DNA from: Atopostipes sp043425375
Lineage (GTDB): Bacteria > Bacillota > Bacilli > Lactobacillales > Carnobacteriaceae_A
NCBI GenBank assembly: GCA_043425375.1
Contig: JBHWQC010000003.1
Location: forward strand, 1-21,880
Reading direction: 5' to 3'
Length of the DNA: 21,880 nucleotides
Position 1 is the stretch's first letter; each line of letters begins with the position of its first letter. The translations under genes and the position numbers were made by a program. The notes under the pieces are model-generated. The model worked only from the letters and a program-made list of their open reading frames with translations, searched no databases and had not been told where the DNA came from. Below, piece by piece: positions 6,968-13,825 of this stretch.

Positions 6968-7936
6968 ATGGGACAGAAATTGGGAATTATTGGTGTGGGG
7001 CACGTAGGGAATCATGTGTTTACGCAGGCCATGAATAGTGAGTTATTTTCAGATATTGTAGTGATTGATAATCGAGAAGATTTAGCGATTGGTCAAATGT
7101 ATGACCAAGTTCATGCAACAGGTCTCTTTAGTCAAAATAACGTCACCGTCACCGCAAATGATTATTCACAACTAGAAGATGCGGATGTCATTATTATTGC
7201 TGCCACGCACGTCTATCCGCCTGGTGAAGTACCAGGGCCGCGTCAAGAGTTACTAGAAAAAAATGTGCCGATTTTTAAAGAAGTGACTGAGAAAATCATG
7301 GAATATACGAAGGATGCCTTGTTGATTTGGATCTCCAATCCCGTCGATACCGCTGTATACTTATGCAGTGAAGTATTTGGTTATCCGCGAGAAAAAGTCA
7401 TTGGCACGGGGACACTCTTGGATACTTCACGCTTAAAATACATATTAGGCAAGCATTACGGTGTTTCACCAAATTCCGTTTCTGCTTATATGCTGGGTGA
7501 ACACGGATTTACGGCTTTAGCTTGTTTAAGCCGCGCTTCCATTGCTGGTATCCCTTACGAAAAATTATCTGAATATTTCCCAGAAGTTGAACCGTTATCT
7601 TTAGAAGAGGTGACTAAAAGAGTGGTCGATTCTGCCTACGATGTATTTTATAACAAAACAGGGGTGACTGAGGTTGCCATTGCTCAGGCTGCTTTAACGA
7701 TCGCTCGCTCCATTCTGTTAGATGAAAAGGCTGTGTATCCAGTTTCTTCGGTTGTGCCAGCTGGTACATATGGTGCCGAAGAAACTATTTCTATCAGCTT
7801 GCCATCTGTTGTCGGTAAAGAGGGCGTAGAAAAAACGATGGAAGTTTCTCTGTCAGCAGCAGAAGAGAAATTGATGGAAATATCAGTCAAAGAAATTATG
7901 AATTCGATTCAATTAGGAGAAAAGCTCAGCAAGTGA
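6968..7936 (+). CDS. L-lactate/2-hydroxyacid dehydrogenase family protein (HicDH-like)
   Basis: 322 residues; ATG 6968 preceded by AAGGAAG. The N-terminal Rossmann fold has GIIGVGHVGNHV (6-17), and Asp 34 at the end of the second strand indicates NAD(H). The LDH/MDH catalytic set is present: Arg 92 in the mobile loop, NPVD near 124-127, Asp 152 and Arg 155 in GTGTLLDTSRLKY, and His 179 in LGEHG. The enzyme therefore reduces a 2-keto acid to an L-2-hydroxy acid. The mobile loop (PPGEVPGPRQELLEKN) is about three residues longer than in LDH, and Tyr lies where LDH has its specificity glutamine. This resembles L-2-hydroxyisocaproate dehydrogenase, so lactate may not be the real substrate. A terminator at 7984 separates it from the downstream operon. 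Confidence 0.88.
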   Translation: MGQKLGIIGVGHVGNHVFTQAMNSELFSDIVVIDNREDLAIGQMYDQVHATGLFSQNNVTVTANDYSQLEDADVIIIAATHVYPPGEVPGPRQELLEKNVPIFKEVTEKIMEYTKDALLIWISNPVDTAVYLCSEVFGYPREKVIGTGTLLDTSRLKYILGKHYGVSPNSVSAYMLGEHGFTALACLSRASIAGIPYEKLSEYFPEVEPLSLEEVTKRVVDSAYDVFYNKTGVTEVAIAQAALTIARSILLDEKAVYPVSSVVPAGTYGAEETISISLPSVVGKEGVEKTMEVSLSAAEEKLMEISVKEIMNSIQLGEKLSK

Positions 7937-7983
7937 AACGAATAAAATAAGCTCTAAATATGAATGGACAAATAATAGTAGAC

Positions 7984-8017
7984 AGACTCCCAGTATTTAA
8001 GAACTGGGGGTCTTTTT
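7984..8017 (+). terminator. Rho-independent terminator after the dehydrogenase gene
   Basis: Arms 7984-7995 and 8002-8013 form a 12-bp stem with one wobble, a six-base loop and a run of T's. The rest of the 303-base gap 7937-8239 holds the palindrome at 8075-8088, the promoter at 8169-8196 and the leader hairpin at 8205-8220; no ORF. Confidence 0.9.
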
Positions 8018-8074
8018 GCGACCCATAACCGGTAGAATTGGTATTACTTAAATGCGCCACTTGTATTTATTTAA

Positions 8075-8088
8075 AAACAATATTGTTT
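8075..8088. promoter_or_regulatory. Perfect 14-bp palindrome upstream of the lipoyl-carrier operon
   Basis: AAACAATATTGTTT reads identically on both strands and lies about 80 bp upstream of the -35 box of the gcvH-like operon. A dimeric regulator site is possible; no known consensus is claimed. Confidence 0.3.
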
Positions 8089-8168
8089 ATCTGATTTATC
8101 CCGAAACCGATGAAATCAACCCTCGCTAATGAGTTATTTTAGAATTTTTATTAAAAGTTTGTGAAAAA

Positions 8169-8196
8169 TTGAAAGTGGTCATACCGTCCGTATAAT
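8169..8196 (+). promoter_or_regulatory. Sigma-A promoter of the lipoyl-carrier/lyase operon
   Basis: TTGAAA at 8169-8174, a 16-bp spacer, and a perfect TATAAT at 8191-8196, 44 bases before the gcvH-like ATG. The predicted start site is near 8203, immediately before the inverted repeat at 8205-8220. Confidence 0.75.
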
Positions 8197-8204
8197 AAGG
8201 GATG

Positions 8205-8220
8205 TTGTATTTTTATACAA
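8205..8220. repeat. Inverted repeat at the predicted 5' end of the operon mRNA
   Basis: TTGTAT-TTTT-ATACAA is a perfect 6-bp inverted repeat with a four-T centre. It sits at about +2 to +17 of the predicted transcript and just before the GGAGGG ribosome binding site (8228-8233). It could be a DNA operator blocking the promoter or an mRNA 5' hairpin. Confidence 0.45.
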
Positions 8221-8239
8221 AGAAAGCGGAGGGCTAGAG

Positions 8240-8596
8240 ATGAGTAAAGTATTTACAGAAACAGGTTTATGGTTAAAAGAAGTGGAAGCAGGGAAAGTAA
8301 GAATTGGATTGTCTCCAAAAGGACAAGACGATTTAGGCGAAGTTAGTTTTTTTGATCCATTTGATATCGATACAGTAAGTAAAGGCGAAGCTTTCTGTTC
8401 CATTGAAGCTGCGAAGGCTGTGACAGAAGTGGAAGCTCCTCTATCTGGAAAAATCATTACATTTAATGAAGAGTTACTATCTGTCTCAGAAAATCTAAAC
8501 GAAGAAGAGGATGCATTGAATTGGATTCTTGAAGTTACCGTAGAAGATTTTAATAAAGACGATTACTTGAAAGAAGATTTACCGATTGAGGAGTAA
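8240..8596 (+). CDS. gcvH: GcvH-like lipoyl-carrier protein
   Basis: 118 residues; ATG 8240 after GGAGGG. It is a single lipoyl (biotinyl/lipoyl-like) domain close to glycine cleavage H protein, whose lipoyl arm swings between partner enzymes. The lipoylation hairpin is CSIEAAKAVTEVEAP with Lys 59 as the modified residue, followed by PLSGKI. An acidic tail (about 104-118) ends the protein. Canonical H proteins are usually slightly longer and carry ES(V/T)KA around the lysine; here it reads IEAAKA. No gene for the P, T or L proteins of glycine cleavage is in the window. The next gene encodes a lipoate ligase, so this looks like a dedicated carrier of the GcvH-L type rather than part of glycine cleavage. 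First gene of a six-gene operon. Confidence 0.9.
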   Translation: MSKVFTETGLWLKEVEAGKVRIGLSPKGQDDLGEVSFFDPFDIDTVSKGEAFCSIEAAKAVTEVEAPLSGKIITFNEELLSVSENLNEEEDALNWILEVTVEDFNKDDYLKEDLPIEE

Positions 8597-8616
8597 TCTT
8601 ATTAAAATGAAAGGAT

Positions 8617-9666
8617 ATGACGCGCTTGTACTATATATTAAATGAGAGAAACGGCGAAGAAATTTATGATTCCCGTGTCAATACGGCTGTTTCCAATTAT
8701 ATCGTCAATCAGTTGGAGTTCGATGAGCCTGCGGTATTTTTTAGTATTCACCAGCCAACGGTTATGATTGGCCGGTATCAAAATGCTTATGCGGAGGTGG
8801 ATCAGCGGTTTTTAGAAGCAAATGATATCTTTTTGCTGAGACGCTTATCAGGCGGCGGGGCGGTTTATCACGATATGGGCAATATTATGTTTATGCTGAC
8901 AGGTCCAAGTGAAGGGTCTGGTCAAAAATATTTTGCCGAGTACTCGAAACCTATTTTAGATGCGATCACTGCTTTAGGCGTGGAAGATGTCCACGCTTCT
9001 GGCAGGAATGATTTACAGATTGGAGATCAAAAGTTTTCAGGGACATCATTTTATTCGACAAAGAAACGCTTTATGTTTGGCGCAACCATTTCTTATGATT
9101 TAGATAAAGAAGTCGCTGAAAAAGTATTGAAGCCCAATAAACAAAAGCTCAAAGCGCATCGGACAAAATCGGTGAAAGGTCGTTTGACCAATCTTAAAGA
9201 CCATCTTCCCTCTCCCTATAATAACTGGACGACAAGCGAGTTTAGAGATTATCTTGTTTGCTCGATGTTTGAAGTGGATGCCATAGATGAGATAAAGACC
9301 TATGTCTTGTCGGACAAAGATTGGGCAGCAATTGATCAATTGGTTGAAGAAACATTTGACAATCCGCAATGGAATTGGGGCGACCGCTCGAACTTTGAAT
9401 TAAAACAGACGAAACGATTCAAACAAGGCACCTTTGAATTTTATGCCGATATAGAAGATGGAAGAATCAAACAGTGCCAATTGCATGGTGATTTCTTTGC
9501 AGCAGGCGATATCCACCAGTTAACTGCGGGCTTAATTGGCGTTGAGTTTCTGCCTGCCCAAGTAGAAAAACGCCTGAATCAATACGACTTAGACAACTAT
9601 ATTGCGGATTTAACCGTCGAACAATTGTTAACTTTACTATTTGATGAAGAAGAGGATGAGGACTAA
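8617..9666 (+). CDS. lplA: Lipoate-protein ligase A
   Basis: 349 residues if started at ATG 8617. TTG at 8626 is at least as likely, because AAAGGA (8610-8615) is only one base from the ATG but ten from the TTG, and the family usually begins near (M)YYILNE. The N-terminal catalytic domain has RRLSGGGAVYHDMGN (75-89), the lipoyl-AMP binding signature, and GDQKFSG with the catalytic Lys 139. A C-terminal accessory domain occupies about 250-349. The enzyme activates free lipoate with ATP and transfers it to a lysine of a carrier protein. It sits 20-29 bases after the gcvH-like gene, which makes that protein its obvious target. Its stop codon touches the next ATG (TAAATG). Confidence 0.93.
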   Translation: MTRLYYILNERNGEEIYDSRVNTAVSNYIVNQLEFDEPAVFFSIHQPTVMIGRYQNAYAEVDQRFLEANDIFLLRRLSGGGAVYHDMGNIMFMLTGPSEGSGQKYFAEYSKPILDAITALGVEDVHASGRNDLQIGDQKFSGTSFYSTKKRFMFGATISYDLDKEVAEKVLKPNKQKLKAHRTKSVKGRLTNLKDHLPSPYNNWTTSEFRDYLVCSMFEVDAIDEIKTYVLSDKDWAAIDQLVEETFDNPQWNWGDRSNFELKQTKRFKQGTFEFYADIEDGRIKQCQLHGDFFAAGDIHQLTAGLIGVEFLPAQVEKRLNQYDLDNYIADLTVEQLLTLLFDEEEDED

Positions 9667-10674
9667 ATGAAACACTTAAAAAAATTTGGATTGTTTACAG
9701 TTACTATCTTAACGTTAGCTGCTTGTAGCGCTGAAGAAACTGCCGGAGAAAATAGGAGAGAAGCGGACACAGGAGATGCAACAGTTGAAAATGTACAACC
9801 TTTAGAGGGTGGAACAAAAGTGGATGAGGTTGACATGTCCATTGAATTTTCAGACGAAGATATTGCTGCTTTGACAGCTGAAGCGGGAGAGGAACCCGAC
9901 CGCTTGGACACAATTAGGGAACGTGGAGTCATTAAGTTTGGCTATTCGGGTGGTTTTGCGCCTTACAACTTCAAAGATCCAGAAACAGAAGAATTTACAG
10001 GTTTTGAAACGGATATTGCACGCTTAGTGGCAGAAGATTTAGGTGTGGAAGCCGAATTTGTAACTATGTCTTTTCAGTCCTTAATTCCGGCCACAGATTT
10101 AAACACGGACCATCCAGAAAGTATTGATGTCGCTTTAAACAATCACGGCCGAACACCGGAACGGGCAGCGGAACATGACTTTACATTGCCTTACTTAAAT
10201 TCAGTATTTGGTGCCTGGGTCCATGCAGACAGTGATATTGAAACACTTGCAGATCTAGAGGGCTTAGTGGCCGCACAAAGTCCGACAGGTTCTACTGCGG
10301 ATGGAGCGGAAGCTGTAGGCGCTTCTGAGTTATTCCCAGTGACAACATCAACCGACGGCAGAAAAATGGTCGAGCAAGGACGGGCTGATTTCCACGTTAT
10401 GGACTACAATGCGACGCTTTGGGCGCTGCAAAATAATCCAAATGAGCGACTGCGGGTATTGGAAGAAACGATTGAAAGGCCAGACCCTGTTGGCATGGCG
10501 ATTAGTGAAGGGAATCCAAAGTTACTCAATGCGTTAAATCAATCCATTGAAAAACATACGAAAAATGGCAATTACGCTGAAATTTATAAAAAATATTTAG
10601 GTGAAGATATTTCTGTAGAACCTGAATTGTTTGACGCCTTTAAAGAACAAACGGGTATTTCTTGGGAGGAATAA
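9667..10674 (+). CDS. Amino-acid-type ABC transporter substrate-binding lipoprotein (family 3)
   Basis: 335 residues; the ATG directly follows the lplA stop, with GAGG five bases before that. A lipoprotein signal peptide ends in LTLAAC (Cys 20). An unusually long acidic linker (about 21-75) leads to a family 3 solute-binding domain starting RLDTIRERGVIKFGYSGG. The segment RTPERAAEHDFTLPY carries the arginine that binds the alpha-carboxylate in amino-acid receptors. A conserved Asp follows in RADFHVMDYNATLW. It therefore most likely binds an amino acid or an amino-acid-like anion outside the cell and hands it to the permease encoded next. The ligand cannot be read from the sequence. Position in the operon between lplA and the permease argues that uptake feeds the same pathway. 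Confidence 0.9.
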   Translation: MKHLKKFGLFTVTILTLAACSAEETAGENRREADTGDATVENVQPLEGGTKVDEVDMSIEFSDEDIAALTAEAGEEPDRLDTIRERGVIKFGYSGGFAPYNFKDPETEEFTGFETDIARLVAEDLGVEAEFVTMSFQSLIPATDLNTDHPESIDVALNNHGRTPERAAEHDFTLPYLNSVFGAWVHADSDIETLADLEGLVAAQSPTGSTADGAEAVGASELFPVTTSTDGRKMVEQGRADFHVMDYNATLWALQNNPNERLRVLEETIERPDPVGMAISEGNPKLLNALNQSIEKHTKNGNYAEIYKKYLGEDISVEPELFDAFKEQTGISWEE

Positions 10675-10700
10675 AGCAGTCAATTTGAAAGAGGGAGAAA

Positions 10701-11390
10701 ATGGAAAGAAATATAATGATTCTCCGGCAAGCCATAGGGCCGATACTTCGTGGGATGGTCACCGTGACCATCCCCATTTCGGTTTTAAGTTGTTTAGCCG
10801 GACTGTTGCTAGCGGTCGTTTTGATTGTCATGCGTTACAGTCAAATTGGTTTATTTCGTTTGATTTCTAAAAGTATGGTTTGGCTGATCCGTGGCATACC
10901 AATGCTTGTGTTATTATACTTTCTCTTTTTTGGCTTAGCCGAATTCAATATTCTGTTATCTTCTTGGACGACCGCTTTAATCGCCTTTTCCTTATTTGAG
11001 GCAGCCTTTATGTCTGAAGCCATTCGAGGCGCTTTGCAAGCCATCAATCAAGGGCAGTGGGAAGCGGGGCTGTCGTTGGGGATGTCAAAAATGAAAGTGT
11101 TTCGAAAAATTATTATCCCGCAAGCCATCCCGCCAGTGATCCCGACACTGATCGGCTACTTTATTTCTGCCATCAAAATGACATCACTCGTCAGTAATAT
11201 TGGCTTATCGGATATGTTGCTCGAAGGCAGACAATTTATTGATTACTATTATGCCCCTTTTATTATTTATGCATTGGTTTCTGTCTTTTACCTTATTTTA
11301 TTCGCCATTTTAACTTTTATCCAAAAGAAAGCACACCAACACTTTAACAACGAACGAGAAGATTTATTAGCAAAATTTTTGAGAGGCTAA
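10701..11390 (+). CDS. Amino-acid-type ABC transporter permease (HisM/GlnP family)
   Basis: 229 residues; ATG after GAGGGAG, 26 bases after the binding-protein gene. About five transmembrane helices are visible, with TVTIPISVLSCLAGLLLAVV at the start, the typical RGIPMLVLLYFLFFG helix, and the EAA coupling loop (EAIRGALQAINQGQWEAGLS, LGMSKMKVFRKIIIPQA). This is the membrane channel of a polar amino-acid importer; such permeases commonly act as homodimers. No ABC ATPase gene lies in the operon or elsewhere near it, so it must share an ATPase encoded outside the window. The only ATPase here, OpuAA, belongs to a different importer family. Confidence 0.92.
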   Translation: MERNIMILRQAIGPILRGMVTVTIPISVLSCLAGLLLAVVLIVMRYSQIGLFRLISKSMVWLIRGIPMLVLLYFLFFGLAEFNILLSSWTTALIAFSLFEAAFMSEAIRGALQAINQGQWEAGLSLGMSKMKVFRKIIIPQAIPPVIPTLIGYFISAIKMTSLVSNIGLSDMLLEGRQFIDYYYAPFIIYALVSVFYLILFAILTFIQKKAHQHFNNEREDLLAKFLRG

Positions 11391-11415
11391 GACCATTTAA
11401 AAAAGGAGAATCAGT

Positions 11416-12774
11416 ATGGGATTTGGAGCGTTAGGCATGGAGATGATGCAGAATGAATTTTCTGCGGTCAGTATGCGAAACATTTGGAGCGACGACAATC
11501 GGCTAGAAAAAATTTGTAAAGTAGAAGTAGCTTTGGCAGAAGCTCAGGCAAAACTGGGCATTATACCCAAAGATAAAGCCGCCATTATAAGAGAGCATGT
11601 CAAGGTTGAAAATATTGGCCGACGAAAATTACGGTTAAGCTACGGACGATCCGGTCATTTTTTATCCGGTTTTGTAAAGTATTTTGAGGAAATTTTACCA
11701 GAAAATGCGGGCAGCTATCTTCATTATGGCTCCACTACTCAGGACATTCTAGATACCGGTATGGTCTTGCAGCTGAAAGAAGCCCATGCAGATACGCTCA
11801 AACGTTTAGATAAGCTGATGCGTTTGATCGCAAAAAAAGCAGAAGAGATGAGTGAGGTAGTCGGCGTGGGACGAGCCCACGGGAATCATGCCATTCCGAT
11901 AAATTATGGCTATAAACTAGCCGTTTATTTGAATGAGTTAATGGAGATGTATGAACGGTTGAAGGCTTCTGAGGACTTTGTTTTTACGAGTGCTTTTTCT
12001 GGGGCAGTCGGCTCATATGCAGGTTATGGAGATCAGGGGCTTGAAATGGCTGAATTAGTAGCTGATCATTTAGGGCTTTCATTTGACCGGATCGGCTGGC
12101 ATACGCAAAGAACTCGTTTTGTTGATTATATGCATATACTCGCCATGCTTAGCGGTGTGATGGGTAAAATGGGTAAAAACCTGTTTGATTTATCCCGTTC
12201 TGAAATCAAAGAATTTGACGAATCTTATGGCAAAGGTCGTCAAGGTTCAACGGCCATGCCTACGATGCGTAATCCTTATTTGTCAGAGGCGGTTTACAAT
12301 CTCGCAGAAATTATCCAGGATGAAATGCAGCGGATGTATCGCTCGATGCTTGTATCTCACGAAAAAGATACCATTGCTTGGAGAAACCAATGGGTCGCTA
12401 TTCCAGATATGAATATGTATTTATCCGGTCAATTTGCTTATCTAACGGCCGCTTTACAAAACGGCGATTTTCATTTAGAAGCCATTGAAAAGAATCTCCA
12501 TGTGGAACAAGGGATGATTGTCTCTGAAAGAATTATGCTGGCTTTATCTTCAAAAATAGGGAAGAGTACAGCGCATCAATTGATGTATACCTTGGGAAAT
12601 AAGAGCCGTGAAGAGCAGACTTCTTTTGAAGAAAGTGTGCGCGAAAATGAAGAAATCCAAGAGAATTTATCTCAAAAAGAGTTGGATGAATTGTTTAACG
12701 TACATACTTACGTGGGACAATCAGAAACATTGTGCAGAGAAATATTAATTCGCTATAAACGTTTTAAACAATAA
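11416..12774 (+). CDS. Fumarase/aspartase-superfamily lyase (PurB/PcaB-like), divergent active site
   Basis: 452 residues; ATG 11416 follows AAGGAG by 8 bases. Length and order of motifs match the adenylosuccinate lyase/carboxymuconate cycloisomerase branch. The N-terminus has WSDDNRLEKICKVEVALAEA, then HYGSTTQDILDTG (103-115), GRAHGNHAIP (152-161), and the superfamily loop GSTAMPTMRNP (277-287). By comparison with fumarase, the catalytic Ser (278) and the His of the second region (155) are kept. The usual Lys of GSSxMPxKxN is Met 284, and the usual THxQ is AHGN. Members cleave C-N, C-O or C-S bonds, usually releasing fumarate. The changes suggest a substrate other than adenylosuccinate or argininosuccinate. 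No purine genes are near. One known subgroup, S-(2-succino) lyase, cleaves succinated thiols; membership is not shown here. Confidence 0.85.
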   Translation: MGFGALGMEMMQNEFSAVSMRNIWSDDNRLEKICKVEVALAEAQAKLGIIPKDKAAIIREHVKVENIGRRKLRLSYGRSGHFLSGFVKYFEEILPENAGSYLHYGSTTQDILDTGMVLQLKEAHADTLKRLDKLMRLIAKKAEEMSEVVGVGRAHGNHAIPINYGYKLAVYLNELMEMYERLKASEDFVFTSAFSGAVGSYAGYGDQGLEMAELVADHLGLSFDRIGWHTQRTRFVDYMHILAMLSGVMGKMGKNLFDLSRSEIKEFDESYGKGRQGSTAMPTMRNPYLSEAVYNLAEIIQDEMQRMYRSMLVSHEKDTIAWRNQWVAIPDMNMYLSGQFAYLTAALQNGDFHLEAIEKNLHVEQGMIVSERIMLALSSKIGKSTAHQLMYTLGNKSREEQTSFEESVRENEEIQENLSQKELDELFNVHTYVGQSETLCREILIRYKRFKQ

Positions 12775-12792
12775 AAAAGAAAAGGTGAAGAC

Positions 12793-13695
12793 ATGTTACT
12801 CCATGAAATCAAACAAGTGAATCTGCAAGTCTTTGAAGCAAAATATCCCTTTAATCAATTGATTCAGACATCCAAAGCAGAACTAAAAGAGGCCATCGAA
12901 GCAGGCAGCTTACACTATGTTTGGCTGCCCGCTTGTCCAAGAGCGAATCGAATAACGAATGTCTTCAAATGGTATGGTTTGGATGATTTTATTCAAGAGC
13001 ATCAATTGTCACCTTACTATAAATTGGGAGAAAATTGGACCTTTCAACCAACTGATGCTTTATTTGAAGAAACTTCTATTCAAGCGTATTTTCCACAAAA
13101 AGCGAAAGCCACCCAACCTTTTTTATACGATCAAGCCCAAAAACGTGTAATCTCTAATCATACTTATTCGATGAGTTTGTTAATGGCTGAGTTAATGGAT
13201 GAAGAGAAGGAAGTAAATCCAAAAAGAAGTTTATTTCCAAAAGAGCACAGAGAAATGTTGCAAAAATGGAACGCGTGGATTTATGAACGAATAAATGTAA
13301 AAATTTATCAAGTCGCCGCAAAAACGGGAGAGGAAAGAAAAGCGGGCATTCAAGAGTTAGAAGCTTCTTTTTGGCAATTAAATGATTATCTCTCTGCCCA
13401 TCCGTATCTATACGCAAACCAATTGACCGAAACAGATTTGCGTTTGTTCCATAACCTTATTCGTCATGAATTCTATTTCAGGCAATTTAAAGTGTTTAAA
13501 AAACCGCTGTTAGATTTTGTGTATCTGAAACAATATGTTCAGCGTATTTTAGCTGAACACCCTTCATTATTAAATGATTTATATTTTGAAAAAATAAGAG
13601 AAACGCATTACCGCTCGGACCATAACATTAAAAAATATGGCTATGTAGAAGAGCTGCCTTTGATAGATGAGCTTTTCCCTTATAAGAAACAGTAG
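12793..13695 (+). CDS. Glutathione S-transferase homologue of the ECM4/YqjG (glutathionyl-hydroquinone reductase) type, divergent
   Basis: 300 residues; AAGGTG precedes the ATG, 18 bases after the lyase stop. The thioredoxin-like N-terminal part has YVWLPACPRANRI (42-54), corresponding to the YVSLACPWAHRT motif of ECM4/YqjG proteins with the nucleophilic Cys (48) kept but WAH changed to RAN. The C-terminal helical domain shows NQLTETDLRLFHNLIRHEFYF in two stretches, matching LTEADIRLF. A tail THYRSDHNIKKYGYVE matches the HYYxSHxxINP region. Family enzymes remove thiol adducts, such as glutathionyl groups from quinones, through this Cys. It is the last gene of the six-gene operon and presumably acts on a thiol conjugate there. 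The match is clear in order and spacing, but the motifs are degenerate, so the reaction is uncertain. Confidence 0.75.
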   Translation: MLLHEIKQVNLQVFEAKYPFNQLIQTSKAELKEAIEAGSLHYVWLPACPRANRITNVFKWYGLDDFIQEHQLSPYYKLGENWTFQPTDALFEETSIQAYFPQKAKATQPFLYDQAQKRVISNHTYSMSLLMAELMDEEKEVNPKRSLFPKEHREMLQKWNAWIYERINVKIYQVAAKTGEERKAGIQELEASFWQLNDYLSAHPYLYANQLTETDLRLFHNLIRHEFYFRQFKVFKKPLLDFVYLKQYVQRILAEHPSLLNDLYFEKIRETHYRSDHNIKKYGYVEELPLIDELFPYKKQ

Positions 13696-13729
13696 GTTAT
13701 CAAAAAAGTTTCCTTTCCAAGCATATCAA

Positions 13730-13758
13730 TTGTAATTAATTCTTTTCAGTACTAGAAT
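13730..13758 (+). promoter_or_regulatory. Putative sigma-A promoter of the stress-protein gene
   Basis: TTGTAA (13730-13735), 17 bp, TAGAAT (13753-13758), 67 bases before the ATG. An AT-rich hairpin (arms 13772-13778 and 13782-13788) lies in the leader. I see no strong terminator after the preceding operon, so read-through is possible. Confidence 0.55.
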
Positions 13759-13825
13759 GGGTTTAGGCAAGAAAAACAAAGTGTTTTTAAATAATTTGAA
13801 CAAAAATACAAGGAGGATGTTTTGA

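Noticed and set aside
8240..8596. Glycine cleavage system operon or glycine riboswitch at the gcvH-like gene
   Set aside because: No gcvT, gcvP or lpd is present, and the leader of about 37 nt holds only a 6-bp inverted repeat, far too short for a glycine riboswitch.
11416..12774. Annotation of the lyase as adenylosuccinate lyase (purB)
   Set aside because: Signature lysine and THxQ motif are changed, no purine genes are adjacent, and the operon context is uptake and lipoylation.
13736..13825. Sigma-B promoter for the stress protein
   Set aside because: A GTTT-N12-15-GGGWAW arrangement was sought and not found; a sigma-A-like pair fits better.
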